Counted from the first letter of the stretch, positions 24,228 to 37,402 are shown. The stretch is DNA of 64,000 nt from Anastatus disparis (GCA_017163975.1 JAFFSR010000015.1:1060501-1124500); one strand, 5' to 3'. The notes: generated by a model from the letters alone, not told the origin. Numbers and translations are program-made.

Positions 24228-25379
24228 AATTTTGTTTTAGTTGAATATACTCTCAAATGGCCAAGGTAATTTACTCTGGTCTTGATTTCTGGAACTGAAG
24301 TCTGAAAAAAATCAAATTTAAATTTAATGATAAATTTTTTTCTTATAATATAAAGTAATAACACCTTTATTCACCTTAATATAAATATCCAATGTGAGAC
24401 TGGTCCATAAATGATTTTAAAAAATCTTGAATTATAAATGATGCTTAAGATCCTTTTGATCAATCAAAAACTTAATTTTTTCTATTTTGATAGTTGTCGT
24501 AAGCTTTCTTAGCCAATTTTCAACAAATTGACCTTAAAATTTCCAGAAATTTTGTATTTATGTATGTTTACAAAATAAAAATGCTGGAATTTTGATAAAG
24601 TAAATTCAAGTAAATGTTGAACTGAATTATATAAATAAAATTCATAAAAATATCTATTTTTTCCAATATTTTCAACTTTTTTTTAACTAAACTTTTAAAA
24701 TGATTTTTTTTTTAAAGAACTAAAACTTATTTCATGGGGATATATAAATTAAAGTTCTCTACAAATTTTAAAGTCAATTTATTTAAAATTGGCAGAAAAA
24801 GCTTGCAATAATCATTAAAATAGAAAAAATCAAGTCTTTAATTTCAAAATCAAGTGTACAGATGAAGAAAGATTTGGATCAGATGAGATTTTTTTAAATT
24901 AGTCATTGACAGAAGTCTTGTATTCAATATATATTTAAGGTAAAAAAAGTTTGATTAATTAATATTATAATAAAAAAATTATCATGGCATTTAAATTTTT
25001 GAATTTTTTTTCAGGTTTTATCTTAGTCCTTTATACTTTAATATATCATGGTATAAATTTTAAAAGACGTTCTCAGGTAATTTAATAAGATTATGAAAAA
25101 AATTTTCAAACACTTATAACTAAATTCACTGAGTCTAAATAATTCTCAAATTTGTGAAGTTGAGGTTATAAATCTATTTATTATCGTTTAACAGATTCTG
25201 GACATAAACTGGTGAACTCTGACATATTATGGTGAAATATCTGCGCAAATTATGTTAAAATATCTGGGCACTAGTTAGTGAAGAGAACAGAAAATATGGT
25301 TAATTTTCTATCAGAGTATCTTAGCAAAAAAAAAGAAATGCAGAAAACTAAAGAAAACTGAAAAAAACAATTAATAATA
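24228..25379. other. No feature seen
   Basis: AT-rich non-coding sequence on both strands; nothing recognised. Confidence 0.4.
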
Positions 25380-26904
25380 CACTAAGAAAAAAATATGATT
25401 GTATCAACTGAATCCTTTCGTTAATATACCTCGATGAAATATTCTATTCATTTAACAGACGAGTTCTGTTAATTTGATGGATATCGTGATATTGATTCGA
25501 TTTAAAATTAACTTTAATTTAACAGCAAAGTAAGTCAAAATAGCTGTTACATTTTATTGTATCAAACGAATAAGTTTTAAAGATGATAAAAAACTTTTTC
25601 ATTTAGTTGAAGCTCACAGCTTACAGCGTTCCAATTTCCAGACATTAATTAACACATAACTTATATTATAACAATGATCATTATTAATTTCTTAAGTGAA
25701 ATTTTTTGATATTTTCTTAGATATTTCACACTACGCTATTGATATTTACGAATAAAATCTAACATCGCTCGCTAACAATCGATATGCATCGCATCGCATC
25801 GCATTTATACATACAGCGGATAAATCAATTTGTTCTTATATACTAATTGACCTGTAATCTTACCACTTGCGGGTTACAAGAAATACGCCATCTATTATTA
25901 TATTATCGAAACGTAGCTGTTTTGAAAAGCGGGAGATTTAAAAATACTTATTGAATAACATAAAAATCTTTATAAAATAAATTTATCAACGACATAAATG
26001 ACAAATATTTTATTTTGACTTATGTTTTTTATGTTAACTGTTATTCAATTATATCAACAGTAGGGCTGTTGATATGATTGAATCGAAACATTTATATTGA
26101 AATAATTCATCAGTTAATTTAAGCATGTGCATATTATTAGTTCAATTTATAAAATTTTGTTGAAACGTAAGTCATACTTTTATTTTGACTTGCGTTTTTT
26201 TTATTTTAACTGTTATTCAATTATATCAACAGCCGTGCTGTTGATTTAATTAAATTGGAACATTTGTATTGAAATAATTCATCAGTTAATTTAAGCATAC
26301 ACATTTTATTGATTCAATTCATAAAATTTTGTTAAGAGGAGGCCGTATAGCTCTATCCTTGTCTAATCTGAATTTTCGTTATTATTAATAATTTAAATAT
26401 TGTTATACAAAAGTTAGGGTGTAGCCCAATAGATTTCAGGACGAGCAAACGATCCTATCCTATGAAAAAATATAAAATTTTCATTAGTTTTCAAGTGAGG
26501 TCTGAAACGGAATAACAGCTATCAAATTCAATTGTTTTTCTGTTTCAGACCTCACTTGGAAACTAATGAAACTTTTATATTTTTTCATAGGATAGGGCTA
26601 CACCCTTACTTTTGTATAACAATATTTAATTTATTAATAATAACGAAAATTCAGATTAGACAAGGATAGAGCTATACGGCCTCCTCTTAAAACGTAAGTC
26701 ATTCTTTTATTTTGACTTATGTTTTTTTATGTTAACTGTTATTTAATTATATCAACAGCCGTGCTGTTAAATTAACAGCACGATCGTATTTGGGCTATAT
26801 TAACTGCAGAGATTCTGTTAAATCAAAAGGATTCTGTCAGATTAACAGCAGATCTGTTAAATCAATAACATTTCAGCTGATCTGATGATATTTTTTTCTC
26901 AGTG
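25380..26904. mobile_element. TIR DNA element with internal tandem repeats
   Basis: Terminal inverted repeats CACTAAGAAAAAAATAT and, on the other strand, CACTGAGAAAAAAATAT, each next to a TA dinucleotide, which fits a TA target duplication (Tc1/mariner-like habit). Inside, a unit of about 165 bp beginning with a GACTTATGTTTTTT-like sequence is repeated about 2.4 times (from about 26015), each with a palindrome around TATCAACAG/CTGTTGAT. No transposase. The TTAA MITE at 26337 is inserted between repeat units. Confidence 0.7.
26337..26696. mobile_element. TTAA-flanked palindromic MITE, related family
   Basis: Bounded by TTAA at 26333-26336 and 26697-26700. The ends GAGGAGGCCG, then TCCTTGTCTAAT and TTTTCGTTATT, resemble the right-hand ends of the 18606 and 20673 copies. 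The interior arms differ in sequence but the whole is again a long inverted repeat. The neighbouring tandem repeat unit without the insertion shows the pre-insertion junction. Confidence 0.85.
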
Positions 26905-28047
26905 TAGTAGATGATGTCAAAAATGTCGGAATTGAGACAAAGTCAACAGTTAATAGTTTTTTTTTCAGTTCTTATCAGTTTTCTTCAGGTAATAACGGTA
27001 GTTACGTTAAAATTTATATATGTAAAACCAACTGGAATCAAGCTAGATATTTTTAACATAGGTGGCAAGTGTTGGTTTATGTTACAACTGGTGTCTAACT
27101 TAATAGGTTAGGGAAAATCTATCTATGCGATGCGGTGGAGCAGCAGTACAACTTCAAGCATTTAATAAGATACAATGCAATATTGGCAGGCATTGGATTT
27201 AGCATGAGGAGATGGCAGCAAAAAGAGTTTCAATACATAAAATACGTATTGATTAGAGCTTTAGAGGGGGAAAGGGATATGTATCTGCGAGCTGCGTGTT
27301 TCATCATACTATCAATTGGGATGTTGCATGAAAATTTTTTTTAAATCCATTATATCCGTCATTTAGAAAAAGAAAAAATTAAGGACACTAATTTTTTCTT
27401 TTATCATAAAAATGAAAACTTGAAGAGATAGAGGCAGTTAAAAATTGGTGTGACATCACGAGCACAGGTGAACTGATGACGTCATGTGCATTGGCACTAT
27501 ATGTATATATATACTTGTAAGAAAAAATTAAAACTCAGCTGCCCCTCGCCACCCCTCACAAGCGCTCCAGCCGCCTCTCAAATAAGGGATAAATTCTTTC
27601 AAAAAATAGCTATTAAAGTATTGTCATAGTCGCAACTGGCCGCCCCTCGCTGCCTCTCAGGCCCGCCCCTCACCAGCCTCTCAAATGTAAGAACGAAGAG
27701 ACAAAGTCAAAAAGACAGGGATAAAGTAGGAAAGAGTGAAAGAAGCAGAGGGACAAGTTAATAAATAATTAATAATAACTTATAATAACCCTCACAATTA
27801 TTGAGATTATATTATGAACAATATAATATCAAGATTTAATTATGTTTGATGATATAAAATGATATGATTTAATTATATATTAAAAATTAAATAACATTCC
27901 CCCTCTGCATTTTTTTGGGCTGGGGACCAACATATATAAATAAATATATGGCTGCATTAAAAATGTTTTTTTTTGTCGCAAAAAAATAGATTTTTTCATT
28001 GTTTAGCTTTTACAAACGAACTTAAATTTTAAATTGCAGGTGACTAC
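26905..28047. other. No gene recognised; short CCCCTC-rich repeats
   Basis: Two short frames (26911-27111, 27135-27344) match nothing I recognise and lack coding character. At 27538-27690, CGCCCCTC/CCCCTCGC and GCCTCTCA motifs recur several times, a GC-rich patch in otherwise AT-rich sequence. Confidence 0.35.
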
Positions 28048-28049
28048 TA

Positions 28050-29104
28050 GGGTTAATCAGCCGGTAAATGGACGCTTAATCGATGTAAATGGACACTTTT
28101 CGAAGTTTTGTCAAATTAATAGTATTAATGTGTCAAGTCCTGGCTTTACACCAGGACGGAATTAATGATTGATTATTTTGTTGATATGAGGAAAATATAT
28201 TTTATTATGATATTAAATAAAAGAACAAAGTTTAATTTTAAAATATTTAATTTGAAAGTTAAGTCTAGTGATAGAAAAGCTCTACCAATTTTAATTGTTA
28301 TGAATCGTTCTCACGATTAAATATACTTGAATTGAAATAATGTAGATCAAAATATAATTGTAAGAATCTTACCTTGATTCGGCTAAGTAGATACAGGCAG
28401 ACAGTAAATAAGTACACTTGATTTAATATTTTAATTATAGTGATTTTATTTGTTACTTTTATAATAAACTGAATATAGTGCGCGAATATTTGAATAATTT
28501 TATAGTGCGAGGAATATAGTTATAATAATTGTATTTTTGAAGTGCTTGTAGAAATTCTTTGATAAAGTGCTTTGAAAAAGTGTCTGCTTTAAAGTGCTTA
28601 TTGAAGTGCTTCTTTATCCTGATTTGATCTGTCTTTTTATATTGATGATCCCTGCCTTGTTTAAGAATGATTGTTTTATAATTTGAAATTTTGAATTGAT
28701 GTCAATCGATGGAGCAATGCTTATTATGCATTTTAATGCTTATTGAATGATATGGTTAACGTGGTAAATCTGGTTCATGTAGTCTTCGTAATTGTACTTA
28801 TTTTGTTGATTCTGAAAATCGCATTGCACTTCGTTTCTTCACAAATGACTTACTTTTACAATATGCTTGCTAAGGTTAATTAGCTGATTGATCAATAACT
28901 GCATATTTTTGGAATGATAAATTTTGAAATAAAAGATACGTCGTGACGTAACAAATGATTAAAAATTTTTTATTGCACTATAATTTTGCAATGTAATTAC
29001 TCTACATGCAGAAGATTAGTTACACATAAGAAAACTGAATGTTCAAGACTTATCTTCCATTTTGTCCAGTTATTGGAGGTGTCCATTTACCGGCTAATTG
29101 ACCC
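28050..29104. mobile_element. 1.05-kb TIR element flanked by TA
   Basis: The left end GGGTTAATCAGCCGGTAAAT and the complement of the right end GGGTCAATTAGCCGGTAAAT match at 17 of 20 positions and continue into TGGAC. TA flanks both ends (28048-28049 and 29105-29106). No transposase frame, so non-autonomous; a TA duplication suggests the Tc1/mariner superfamily. Confidence 0.75.
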
Positions 29105-30675
29105 TACTATAGAATAATTACAATGATACAATAAAAGTTTTAAAAACATAAAACTATTTTTCGAAAAAGTTTATTCGTACTAAGAATATTATGTTATTTC
29201 ATACTGTATACAAAAATGTTAAGACAGAAATATTAAATCGTTTACGATACAATATCTTCTGAAATTGTGTATTATCATTTATTTATAATGTAAATATACT
29301 TAGAGAAGAGAATTTTATATCGAGATTTTTTCTAATAATAAAAATAATAATATCAATAAACAATTTATTTACTTACATCTCATTAATTTTATTCTTTTGT
29401 ATTCCTTTTATTACGTATAAATTTGTTTACATTAGAACACATTCAAAATTCAAAGTTACATATTAAATTTGCCCCCACTGAAATTTCAAATGGTATTTTT
29501 CAATCCAATCTCTTTTCAATGTATAATAATAGTCCAGTCAAATTAGAATTTTTTTCTGCAAAACGTGTTGCAGGTCGGTTTTTTGCAGAAATATATTGTA
29601 GATAATATGTATAATAAGAATATCGATGTGCGCCATCTCAAAAAGTTGTGGAAAAATGTTTATAAACAAATTAAGATAGGAAAATCGACTTTTTTTTCTT
29701 TTTTACTCTATAACTGCGCTGCTTTTGACTCTAGAAAAAAATTTTTCTAACAAAAGTTGTTTAGAATTAAATTTTTTTCAAGACTATGGGTGTGCAATTT
29801 TCTAAAATTTTCAAATTTTATCGGGAAATGAAGTTTTTCCGAGAAAATGGGTAATTTTTTAAATTAAAGTTAAAGATAGATATTTTATTCAAAATTCGAT
29901 GAAACTTTGGGAAAAGAAAGATTTTCTATTGTCTTTAATCCTCCTCCAAGCCGATCTGTTTCGGCCCGTAAGAAGAGCAACAATTAATTTGTTTATTAAA
30001 AAGAAGTCGAAAATTCAAACTGATGCCAAGTCAACAATAATGATTGCAAATATGTCAAACTTCATAAGCATGTAATGGTAGGGTACCTTTAACATAAATG
30101 ATTATGAAAATTTCAATTTTTTATTTTTTTGCACTATTTTTTAACGTTTTTCCGATTTTACAATTTTAATTCTTATAAATAAATTCATATATTTCAGCCA
30201 ATTTTTAATATATTTTAATTTTATAAAATGGAAAAGAAAGGTCTCTTCAAGACCTTTAATTTGAATTTTTTAAAAGTTTTCTATCGTGAAAATAAAAAGA
30301 GTAACATAGCTTTGACTTTGACTAGCAATGGCGCCATTGTTTTTAAACATTTTAACTCGTTTCAAAGTTTAATCCCCAGTTTATGATATAAATTATTTAT
30401 TGGTAAAACGGCATTAATGTTTACAAAGTGGTTCTTATATATATCATCGTTTCTAAATTTTCTTGCGCATTACATTGAGTGCGAATATCAGGTAACAGAG
30501 CATATAAGCGGTCAGCGCGCACGCGCACAGTGGTATCTTTTTTTCACGGAATAACAGAAAAAAATTTTCAAAAGTTAAAATTCATATTGCATATGAAAAT
30601 TAACAATATCTCTGGTACTTATGGTCCGATTTACATGTTCCTTTTTTAATCTAGGATAGCGCGTGAAAATAATAA

Positions 30676-30956
30676 TGTTGAAAAAAGAAATTTATTTTTT
30701 ATTTTTTGTTTGGCGCGCGGCCGATAGATGGCATTTTTTCTTCAATGTATAAAAAGAGAATGTAGTCACTGACTTGCTCAGATTGAATTTATAAGTCTCT
30801 TCTACAACTGTAATACTGCTCGACATTTTAACACGTTAATAAACTATTTTTTCTTTGTTTGTTAAATCGTCCATAAGATTTTATTTTACCTTGAACTTTA
30901 TTGTCTGATTAGTCGCAACACGTATAAAAACTTTAGTTATAATCTTATTTGTAACA
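30676..30956 (+). repeat. BEL/Pao 5' LTR
   Basis: 281 bp, TG...CA, nearly identical to the 3' LTR (about ten differences, mostly in an A run at the start), indicating fairly recent insertion. Contains TATAAAAAG near 30749 and AATAAA near 30838. Confidence 0.95.
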
Positions 30957-30978
30957 TCTGGCGACCGGTGACAGGACG
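30957..30978 (+). promoter_or_regulatory. BEL/Pao primer binding site region
   Basis: TCTGGCGACCGGTGACAGG directly follows the 5' LTR, a TGGCGACC-type site as found next to many insect LTRs. The primer tRNA is not identified. Confidence 0.7.
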
Positions 30979-31025
30979 CGTTGTGAATTTTTTGTTCAAG
31001 TGTACGTTACTGTTGAAAAATCAAG

Positions 31026-32662
31026 ATGGACGCTTTGAAGAAAGCGAGAACGGCACATAGAGCGTCCTTTACGAAATCGTTAAATGAATTGAATGCTCTC
31101 TTAAACAGCGATATTCGTGAAGAAGAGCAAGTTGCAGTCGCTTTCGAATTGTTAGAAGAAAAAATGACCGAACTAGCTGAGAGTTCTGCAAATGTGTTAA
31201 AATTTATTCTGGAAAGCGAGAACGGTACTCCTAGTTTATATGAAACAGAGAGCAACGCAAATGATGAGTATAAAAAGAAATATTTGACTGCTAAACTCAA
31301 AGTATCTAAGCTCTATAGAAACTCGGGAAGTCTTAATGTTACTAATATCGCGAATACCGTAAATCCTACAGTAGTGCATAGAGAGCGAAAGAAATTTGAG
31401 CTGCCTAAAATCGAAATTGTAAAATTTTCCGGAAGTATTGAAGATTGGTTGCAATTCTGGAATCAATTTCGAAAAATTGATAAGGACATTAGGGTCGATG
31501 ACGAGGATAAATCTCAATTATTGCTTCAATCTGTAGAAGTCTGTTCGCGTGCATACGGTTTAGTTAATAGCTTCCCGCCAACAAGAGAAAATTATACAAA
31601 AGTCATAGACAGCTTAAAAAATAGATTTGGAAAAGATGAGCTTCAAGTTGAAGTCTGTGTAAGAAAGCTACTAGGCTTAGTTTTGCATAATGCTAGTGGA
31701 AAGGAAAAAATGAATCTCGCTACGCTTTACGATAAGCTAGAAACGCATATGCGAGCTCTCGAGACATTAGGTGTGACTTCTGAGAAATGTGCCGCGATGT
31801 TATTTCCGTTGGTCGAATCGGCTATTCCTGAAGATACGTTACGTGCATGGCAACGATCATCGACCACAGGTGGCGCGCGAGATTCTAAAGAACGCTTAGC
31901 AACTCTCATGAAATTTTTAAGTAACGAAGTTGAAAATGAAGAACGCATACGTATGGCGATTACCGGTTTTACGTTACAAAATTATAATGAAAAGTTGAAG
32001 CATACAAAAGTAAAAAATATGTCTTCGACTTCTGATGTACCAACCGCAATAGGGCTGCTAACAAAAAGTGAAAATTTGTGTGAATGTATATTCTGTAAGA
32101 GCAGCAGTCATAGTAGTGACGATTGTGAAAAGGCAAAGAAGCTTACACTAGAAGAGCGTCGCAAACTTGTAAAGGACGCTAGATGTTGTTTTAACTGCTT
32201 AAAACGAGGACATAGCTACAAGCAGTGTAGAGTAAAATTAAAGTGTGCCTGGTGCGGTAAAAGGCACCTTCTGCTCATGTGTTCTGAAAACATGAAAGTT
32301 GCTGTAAGCAATGTTGATAAATTAGAGAACGCGAATGTTGTGTCTAATAAACAAGAGCATAGTCTCGCGAATTTTACGAATGCTGCTATGCCTAGTGTAT
32401 ATTTACAAACTCTTAAAGAGAGAATCTTTAACGGGACAAAAGCATGTATAGTGCGCGCGCTTATAGACAGTGGTTCACAACGCTCGTACATTACAAATGA
32501 AATCGCTGAAAAGATAGGTTATGCGCCGGTTGACACTCACGAGATAAGTCACACGTTATTCGGCAGCGTGAAGTCTTCATTGCAGAAACATAATGTGTAT
32601 ACTGTTCATTTGAAAGATTTGGAAAATAAATATGTCTGTAATTTTAAGGTTATGGATCAGAA
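31026..32662 (+). pseudogene. gag: BEL/Pao gag and start of protease
   Basis: Opens with ATG at 31026, 70 nt after the 5' LTR. An N-terminal helical region is followed by the DUF1759-type gag segment (LPKIEIVKFSG...DWLQFWNQF, about residues 120-145). Next come zinc knuckles: CIFC...C, then CFNCLKRGHSYKQC (about residue 388) and CAWCGKRH-LLLMC. Near residue 478 the aspartic protease motif ALIDSGSQRSY is intact (D-S-G). Gag packages the RNA and the protease cuts the polyprotein. The frame runs into a MITE at 32663 and stops inside it (32732), so the rest of pol cannot be made from this frame. Confidence 0.9.
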
Positions 32663-33010
32663 CAGCGATGCCGAAAGTGGCAGAGTCAGAGAGGGAAATT
32701 CAAAAATGTGTAAAAAAAAAGTATTAAAATAAATAGTTTTCAAAATTTGATAATTAATAAATAATTCTAAAAAACAAAGTTACTATAACAAAATAATTTT
32801 TTTTTCAATTTTTTACATTTTTTTGAGTTTAACAAAATTTTGTTTAACTCAAAAAAATGTAAAAAATAGAAAAAAAATTATTTTGTTATAGTAACTTTAT
32901 TTTTTAGAATTATTTATTAATTATCAAATTTTGAAAACTATTTATTTTAATACTTTTTTTTTATACATTTTTGAATTTCCCTCTCTGACTCTGCCACTTT
33001 CGGCATCGCT
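32663..33010. mobile_element. 348-bp palindromic MITE with 9-bp target duplication, inside BEL pol
   Basis: The element is almost a perfect palindrome (ends AGCGATGCCGAAAGTGGCAG). It is flanked by GGATCAGAA at 32654-32662 and 33011-33019. A 9-bp duplication with long inverted repeats fits Mutator-like (MULE) MITEs. Element plus one duplication is 357 bp, a multiple of three, so the BEL frame on each side is the same; the break is caused by stops within the MITE. Confidence 0.88.
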
Positions 33011-35375
33011 GGATCAGAAGGTTATTTGCGGAGGTCTTCCCATTGTAAAATCAGATGATTGTTTAAGTGAACTTTTATTAAGAAAAATTGTTTTATCTGA
33101 TAATGGAGATAGCAACAAATCGATCGACCTTCTTATTGGCGCTGATGTAGCAAGACAGCTACTAACAGGCAAAATACATAAATTGAAAAATGGATTAACT
33201 GCTATTGATACACATTTAGGATGGACCCTCATGGGTAAAGATATATCTGCAGTGCCGCAAAACGATGAAATATTATTTTTGAATATGCTGTCGCTAGAAG
33301 AGTCATCTGTTTCAGATTTATGGCGGCTAGATATATTAGGTATAGAAGATCTGATTAAAAGGGAATCAAGGCAAGAAAGTCAGTTGCGTGTAAAAGAAAC
33401 GTTCATGAAAACTACTTGTTTAAATGAAGAAGGACACTATGAAGTAAAATTGCCTTGGATTATAAATCACCCGCCTATCTCTTCAAATAAAATATTGGCT
33501 GAAAAGAGATTAGAAAATACTATTAAAAGTTTAAATAAAAATCAACTCTACAACGAATATGATAAAATTTTTCTTGAATGGGAACGAGATGGTATTATTG
33601 AAAAAACGCCTGCAGAAGAGATAAACAGTCACTCGCATTATTTGCCACACCGTCCAGTCGTCAAGCCACATAGTAACTCTACGAAGATTCGTCCAGTATT
33701 TGACGCTTCTGCTAGAGAAGCTCACCTGCCGTCGCTCAATCAATGCTTAGAGACTGGTCCGAATTCGATTGAGCTGATACCGTCGATACTACTGCGATTT
33801 CGAGAAAAGGAGATAGGAGTGACTGCCGATATCAAGAAAGCTTCCCTGCAGATAAGTATAGCCCCCGTAGATCGAAATAATTTGCGTTTCCTATGGAAAA
33901 GGAGGGGGGAATTAATAATTTTCCGTCATAATAGAGTTGTTTTTGGAGTCACATGTAGCCCTTTTCTGTTAGGAGCTACTATTGAGTTACATTTAAACAA
34001 TGTTTCAAATGGGTTATTTAATATTTCAGTTAGCCAAAAAACTATAGAGAGAATGATGGAATGTTTTTATTCGGATAATTGCGTCACCAGCGTTGACTCT
34101 GAGCAGGATTTATTGCTGTTTATGGACGAAGCAACTCGAGTCATGGAAGCAGCTAATTTTGATTTAAGATGCTGGGAGTATACCAAGGACGGACAGCATA
34201 ATGAAACCACTGTATTGGGTGTCATATGGGACAAGAAAAATGACACACTAAATGTCAATTTGTCATTTCTGAAGAGTTTTAAACATGATGATTTAACTAA
34301 GAGGGTTATGTTATTGTCAATTACACAACGTGTATTCGATCCTATAGGTGTCACCTCTCCTGTGATGCTGTATCCTAAGTTGCTGCTTCAAGAATCCTGG
34401 AAAGAAAATATTGACTGGGATAAAGAACTTAATGTAGAAATAAAAATAAAATTCTTAAAATGGCTAAAAGATTTATATACTCTTGAAAATTTGAAAGTTC
34501 CTAGAAAAATTATTGGTTTTAATAAAATTTGTAATGTAAGTATTCATGCATTTTCAGATACAAGTGCTTTGGCCTATGCTGCAGCTGTGCTTATACGAGT
34601 TGAGCGAGACATGGAAGTTGTAAATGTACAGTTGATAGGAGCTTAAACTCGTGTGGCCCCTACCAAAAAGATGACTATTCCACGGCTCGAGTTGCTGGCT
34701 GCCACTATTACTGCTCGTCTGACAAACTCGTTGATAAAAGCTCTGCGATATGATGATATTGAAGTTGTATACTGGTCCGATTCGACTACTGTTTTGTCAT
34801 GAATTAATAGGGAGGCACAGTGGTCAACCTTTGTTTGGAATCGAACGCAAGAGATAAAAACTTTGACTAATAATGCTACTTGGAGACATATCGCTGGCAC
34901 ACAAAATCCTGCAGATTTGCCTTCAAGAGGATGCAGTTCTTCTCAGTTGTTAGCTTCCCGATGGTGGGAGGGGCCTGATTGGCTTAAACTGCCTCAGAAC
35001 CAGTGGCCCAAAGAAGAACCGTTGATCAATGAAGAAGAAGTGCGATGCGAAATGAAAAAGGCGTCTGCTAGTTCTACTGTATTAGTTTGTAAATCGAATG
35101 TTAATGAGTCTGATATATATTTGCGATATTTTTCTAGTTATATAAAAATTGTAAGAATGATTGCATGGATGAATAGATTTTTCATAAACTCACGGCTTAA
35201 AGAGAAACGAGAAAGATGTATGTTCACTTACGTTGATAGTCGGGAGATTAATAACGCGGAAATATTATTATTAAAGTTAGTTCAGAAAAAAATGTTTGTA
35301 AATGAAAACGATGATAAATTAAAATCTCTTAATGTTTTTAAAGATGAAAACGGCTTGTTTAGATTAAAAACTTAA
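33011..35375 (+). pseudogene. pol: BEL/Pao protease end, RT and RNase H
   Basis: Continues the gag frame after the MITE. Visible in order: the rest of the A17-type peptidase domain (ICGGLP, LLIGADVARQLL, HLGWTLMGK); RT with RPVFDASA, VTADIKKA and VVFGVTCSPFLLGA; and RNase H with HAFSDTSALAYAAAV. The RT catalytic box near 34067, expected YVDD, reads YSDN, so a metal-binding Asp is lost. In-frame stops: TAA 34644-34646, TGA 34800-34802, TAA 35373-35375. The copy cannot encode active enzyme. Confidence 0.9.
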
Positions 35376-36682
35376 ATTTTTTATCGTGAAGATTATGAAA
35401 ATTTTCGCTGTCCGATAGTATTAGATCCTTCGCATCGTGTTGTTTCACTCATTATAAGAGATGAGCATATTAGGTTAGGACACGCTGGCACTCTCACGGT
35501 ATTATGTAGTTTACGCGAAAATTTTGGATTTTTTCGGCGCGACGTAGTGTTCGATCTATACTATCAAAATGTATTAAATGTAAGCGTTACGAAAGCAAGC
35601 GAATGGAATCTTTTCAAGTACCTTTACCGGTAGAACGCGTGAGAGAAGCCATTGTTTTTGAGATAATCGGGATCGATTTAGCTGGACCTCTTATTTTAAA
35701 AGGTAGTGAGAAAGCTTATGTCTGTATATTTACCTGCGCGGTATATAGAGCGGTTCATTTTGAACTTTTAACATCTTTGTCGACAGCGGATTTCCTTAAG
35801 GGGTTTCGTAGATTCGTTGCACGAAGAGGTCGACCCGCTGTTGTATTTAGCGATAATGGCACCAACTTTGTGGGTGCAGAAAATGATTTTAAAGAATTAA
35901 ATTGGCAAGTTATCGCTGAATACAGCTCGGCTGAGCGAATCGACTGGCATTTTAATCCGCCATACGCGGCATGGTGGGGCGGTTGGTGGGAGCGTATAGT
36001 GCGGCTTGTAAAACATTTGTTGCGTAGAATTTTAGGCAAAGCTTCTATTAAATATAACGATATGAATACTATTCTTTGCGATTGTGAAGCTGTTATTAAT
36101 GCGCGTCCACTTACTTATATGTCAGCTGATAGTAATGATTTGATTGCTTTGACACCAAGTATGTTTATACAAGATATACGTCAAATAGGTGTACCCGATA
36201 TAGATGCTATTGATCTTCGTGAAAAATCACGATACTGTCAAAAATTAAAAAACGATTTGCGAGTAAGATTTCGTTCCGAGTATTTGGGACAACTTAGAGA
36301 AAACAAGAAACTTGACGAAAAGCGAAAACTGAATGTAAACGATCTAGTTCTAGTAGGTAATGACGATCAAAAGCGTATTGATTGGCCGTTAGGACGTATC
36401 GTATCGATAATTAGCGGGCGAGATGGAAATGCACGCGCCTATCGTGTAAAAACTCAATATGGAGAGTGCATACGAGCCACGCAACAAATATATCCATTAG
36501 AGCTTGATCAGCCTGTTAAAAGTCAAATCGAAGAATTTCCTCAAGTTATCGCTGATAGCAAAATTTTTAATAAGCGTGTAATTGGTAAAGAAAAAGAATC
36601 AGCGACGCACTCAAACGTCGATAATAAGTATGTAACGCGCTACGGTCGTATTGTCACTAAAAATAAAAAATTTGATTATTGA
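35376..36682 (+). pseudogene. pol: BEL/Pao integrase and C-terminal domain
   Basis: After the stop at 35375 the integrase zinc-binding part (PIVLDPSHRVV...RDEHIRLGHAG) is read in the old frame. A frameshift near 35525-35540, next to a T6 run, moves the rest into the frame open to 36682. There the catalytic core has GIDLAGPL, VFSDNGTNFVGA and the region NPPYAAWWGGWWERIVR with a downstream Glu (D,D-35-E layout). The DUF5641-type C-terminal segment (DLVLVGNDDQKRIDWPLGRI) follows. Integrase joins element DNA to the genome. Ends 64 nt before the 3' LTR. Confidence 0.9.
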
Positions 36683-36746
36683 AAGCTTTTTTTTTTTCTT
36701 TCTTATATTATTAAGTAAGTTGAGCTTGCAGCTCAAGGTGGGACGA

Positions 36747-37028
36747 TGTTAAAAAAAAAAAAATTATTTTTTATTTTTTGTTTGGCGCGCGGCCGATAGA
36801 TGGCATTTTTTCTTCAATGTATAAAAAGAGAATGTAGTCGCTGACTTGCTCAGATTGAATTTATAAGTCTTTCCTAAAACTGTAATACTGCTCGACATTT
36901 TAACACGTTAATAAACTATTTTTTCTTTGTTTGTTAAATCGTCCATAAGATTTTATTTTACCTTGAACTTTATTGTCTGATTAGTCGCAACACGTATAAA
37001 AACTTTAGTTATAATCTTATTTGTAACA
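36747..37028 (+). repeat. BEL/Pao 3' LTR
   Basis: 282 bp, preceded by the purine-rich AAGGTGGGACGA (likely polypurine tract), followed by the AATAA duplication. Confidence 0.95.
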
Positions 37029-37197
37029 AATAATAACTTTTATATTAGTTTTGGAAAATTTTGTATACTTTTGTTTTAAATAATGATAATTGCAAATGAA
37101 AAATCTTTTCGAATTATTTGCAAAATTATAAGTTTGGGTCAAAAAATTTGAAGAAGAATTTTGTTTTTATTAAAAAAAAACGACCAATTTTTATTAA

Positions 37198-37402
37198 GGC
37201 GACTACGGAAGTTCGGTTCGATTTCATTTTGTAGTTTACAAATTACTCTTTCAGTTTCTAAAATTTTATGAATTTTTTAATTTTCCACCATTTATTATAA
37301 TCCGTAGAATGGTGGAAAATTAAAAAATCTGAAAAATTTTACATATTGAAAGAGTAATTTGTAAACTCAAAAATAAAACCTAACCTAAAATCCGAAGTCG
37401 CC
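37198..37402. mobile_element. 205-bp TTAA MITE in the foldback left arm
   Basis: TTAA at 37194-37197 and 37403-37406. Ends GGCGACTACGGA and, on the other strand, GGCGACTTCGGA; the interior is also palindromic around 37290. The right arm at about 38008-38020 has the empty site with one TTAA. Confidence 0.88.

Larger units (their letters stand above)
30676..37028 (+). mobile_element. BEL/Pao LTR retrotransposon, full length but inactive
   Basis: LTRs of 281 and 282 bp (30676-30956, 36747-37028), each TGTT...AACA, flanked by the 5-bp duplication AATAA (30671-30675 and 37029-37033), typical of BEL/Pao. Internal sequence encodes gag, protease, RT, RNase H and integrase in BEL order, disrupted by a MITE, three stops and a frameshift. 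The uninterrupted right arm of the surrounding foldback contains the target with a single AATAA-containing junction, confirming both ends. Confidence 0.95.

Noticed and set aside
26911..27344. Next exons of the SLC17-like gene
   Set aside because: Residues do not match the expected Y/F-PA-H region or later helices of the family.
29423..29750. 60-codon frames at the left foldback edge
   Set aside because: The mirrored copy at 39420-39630 does not keep the frames, so they are not coding.
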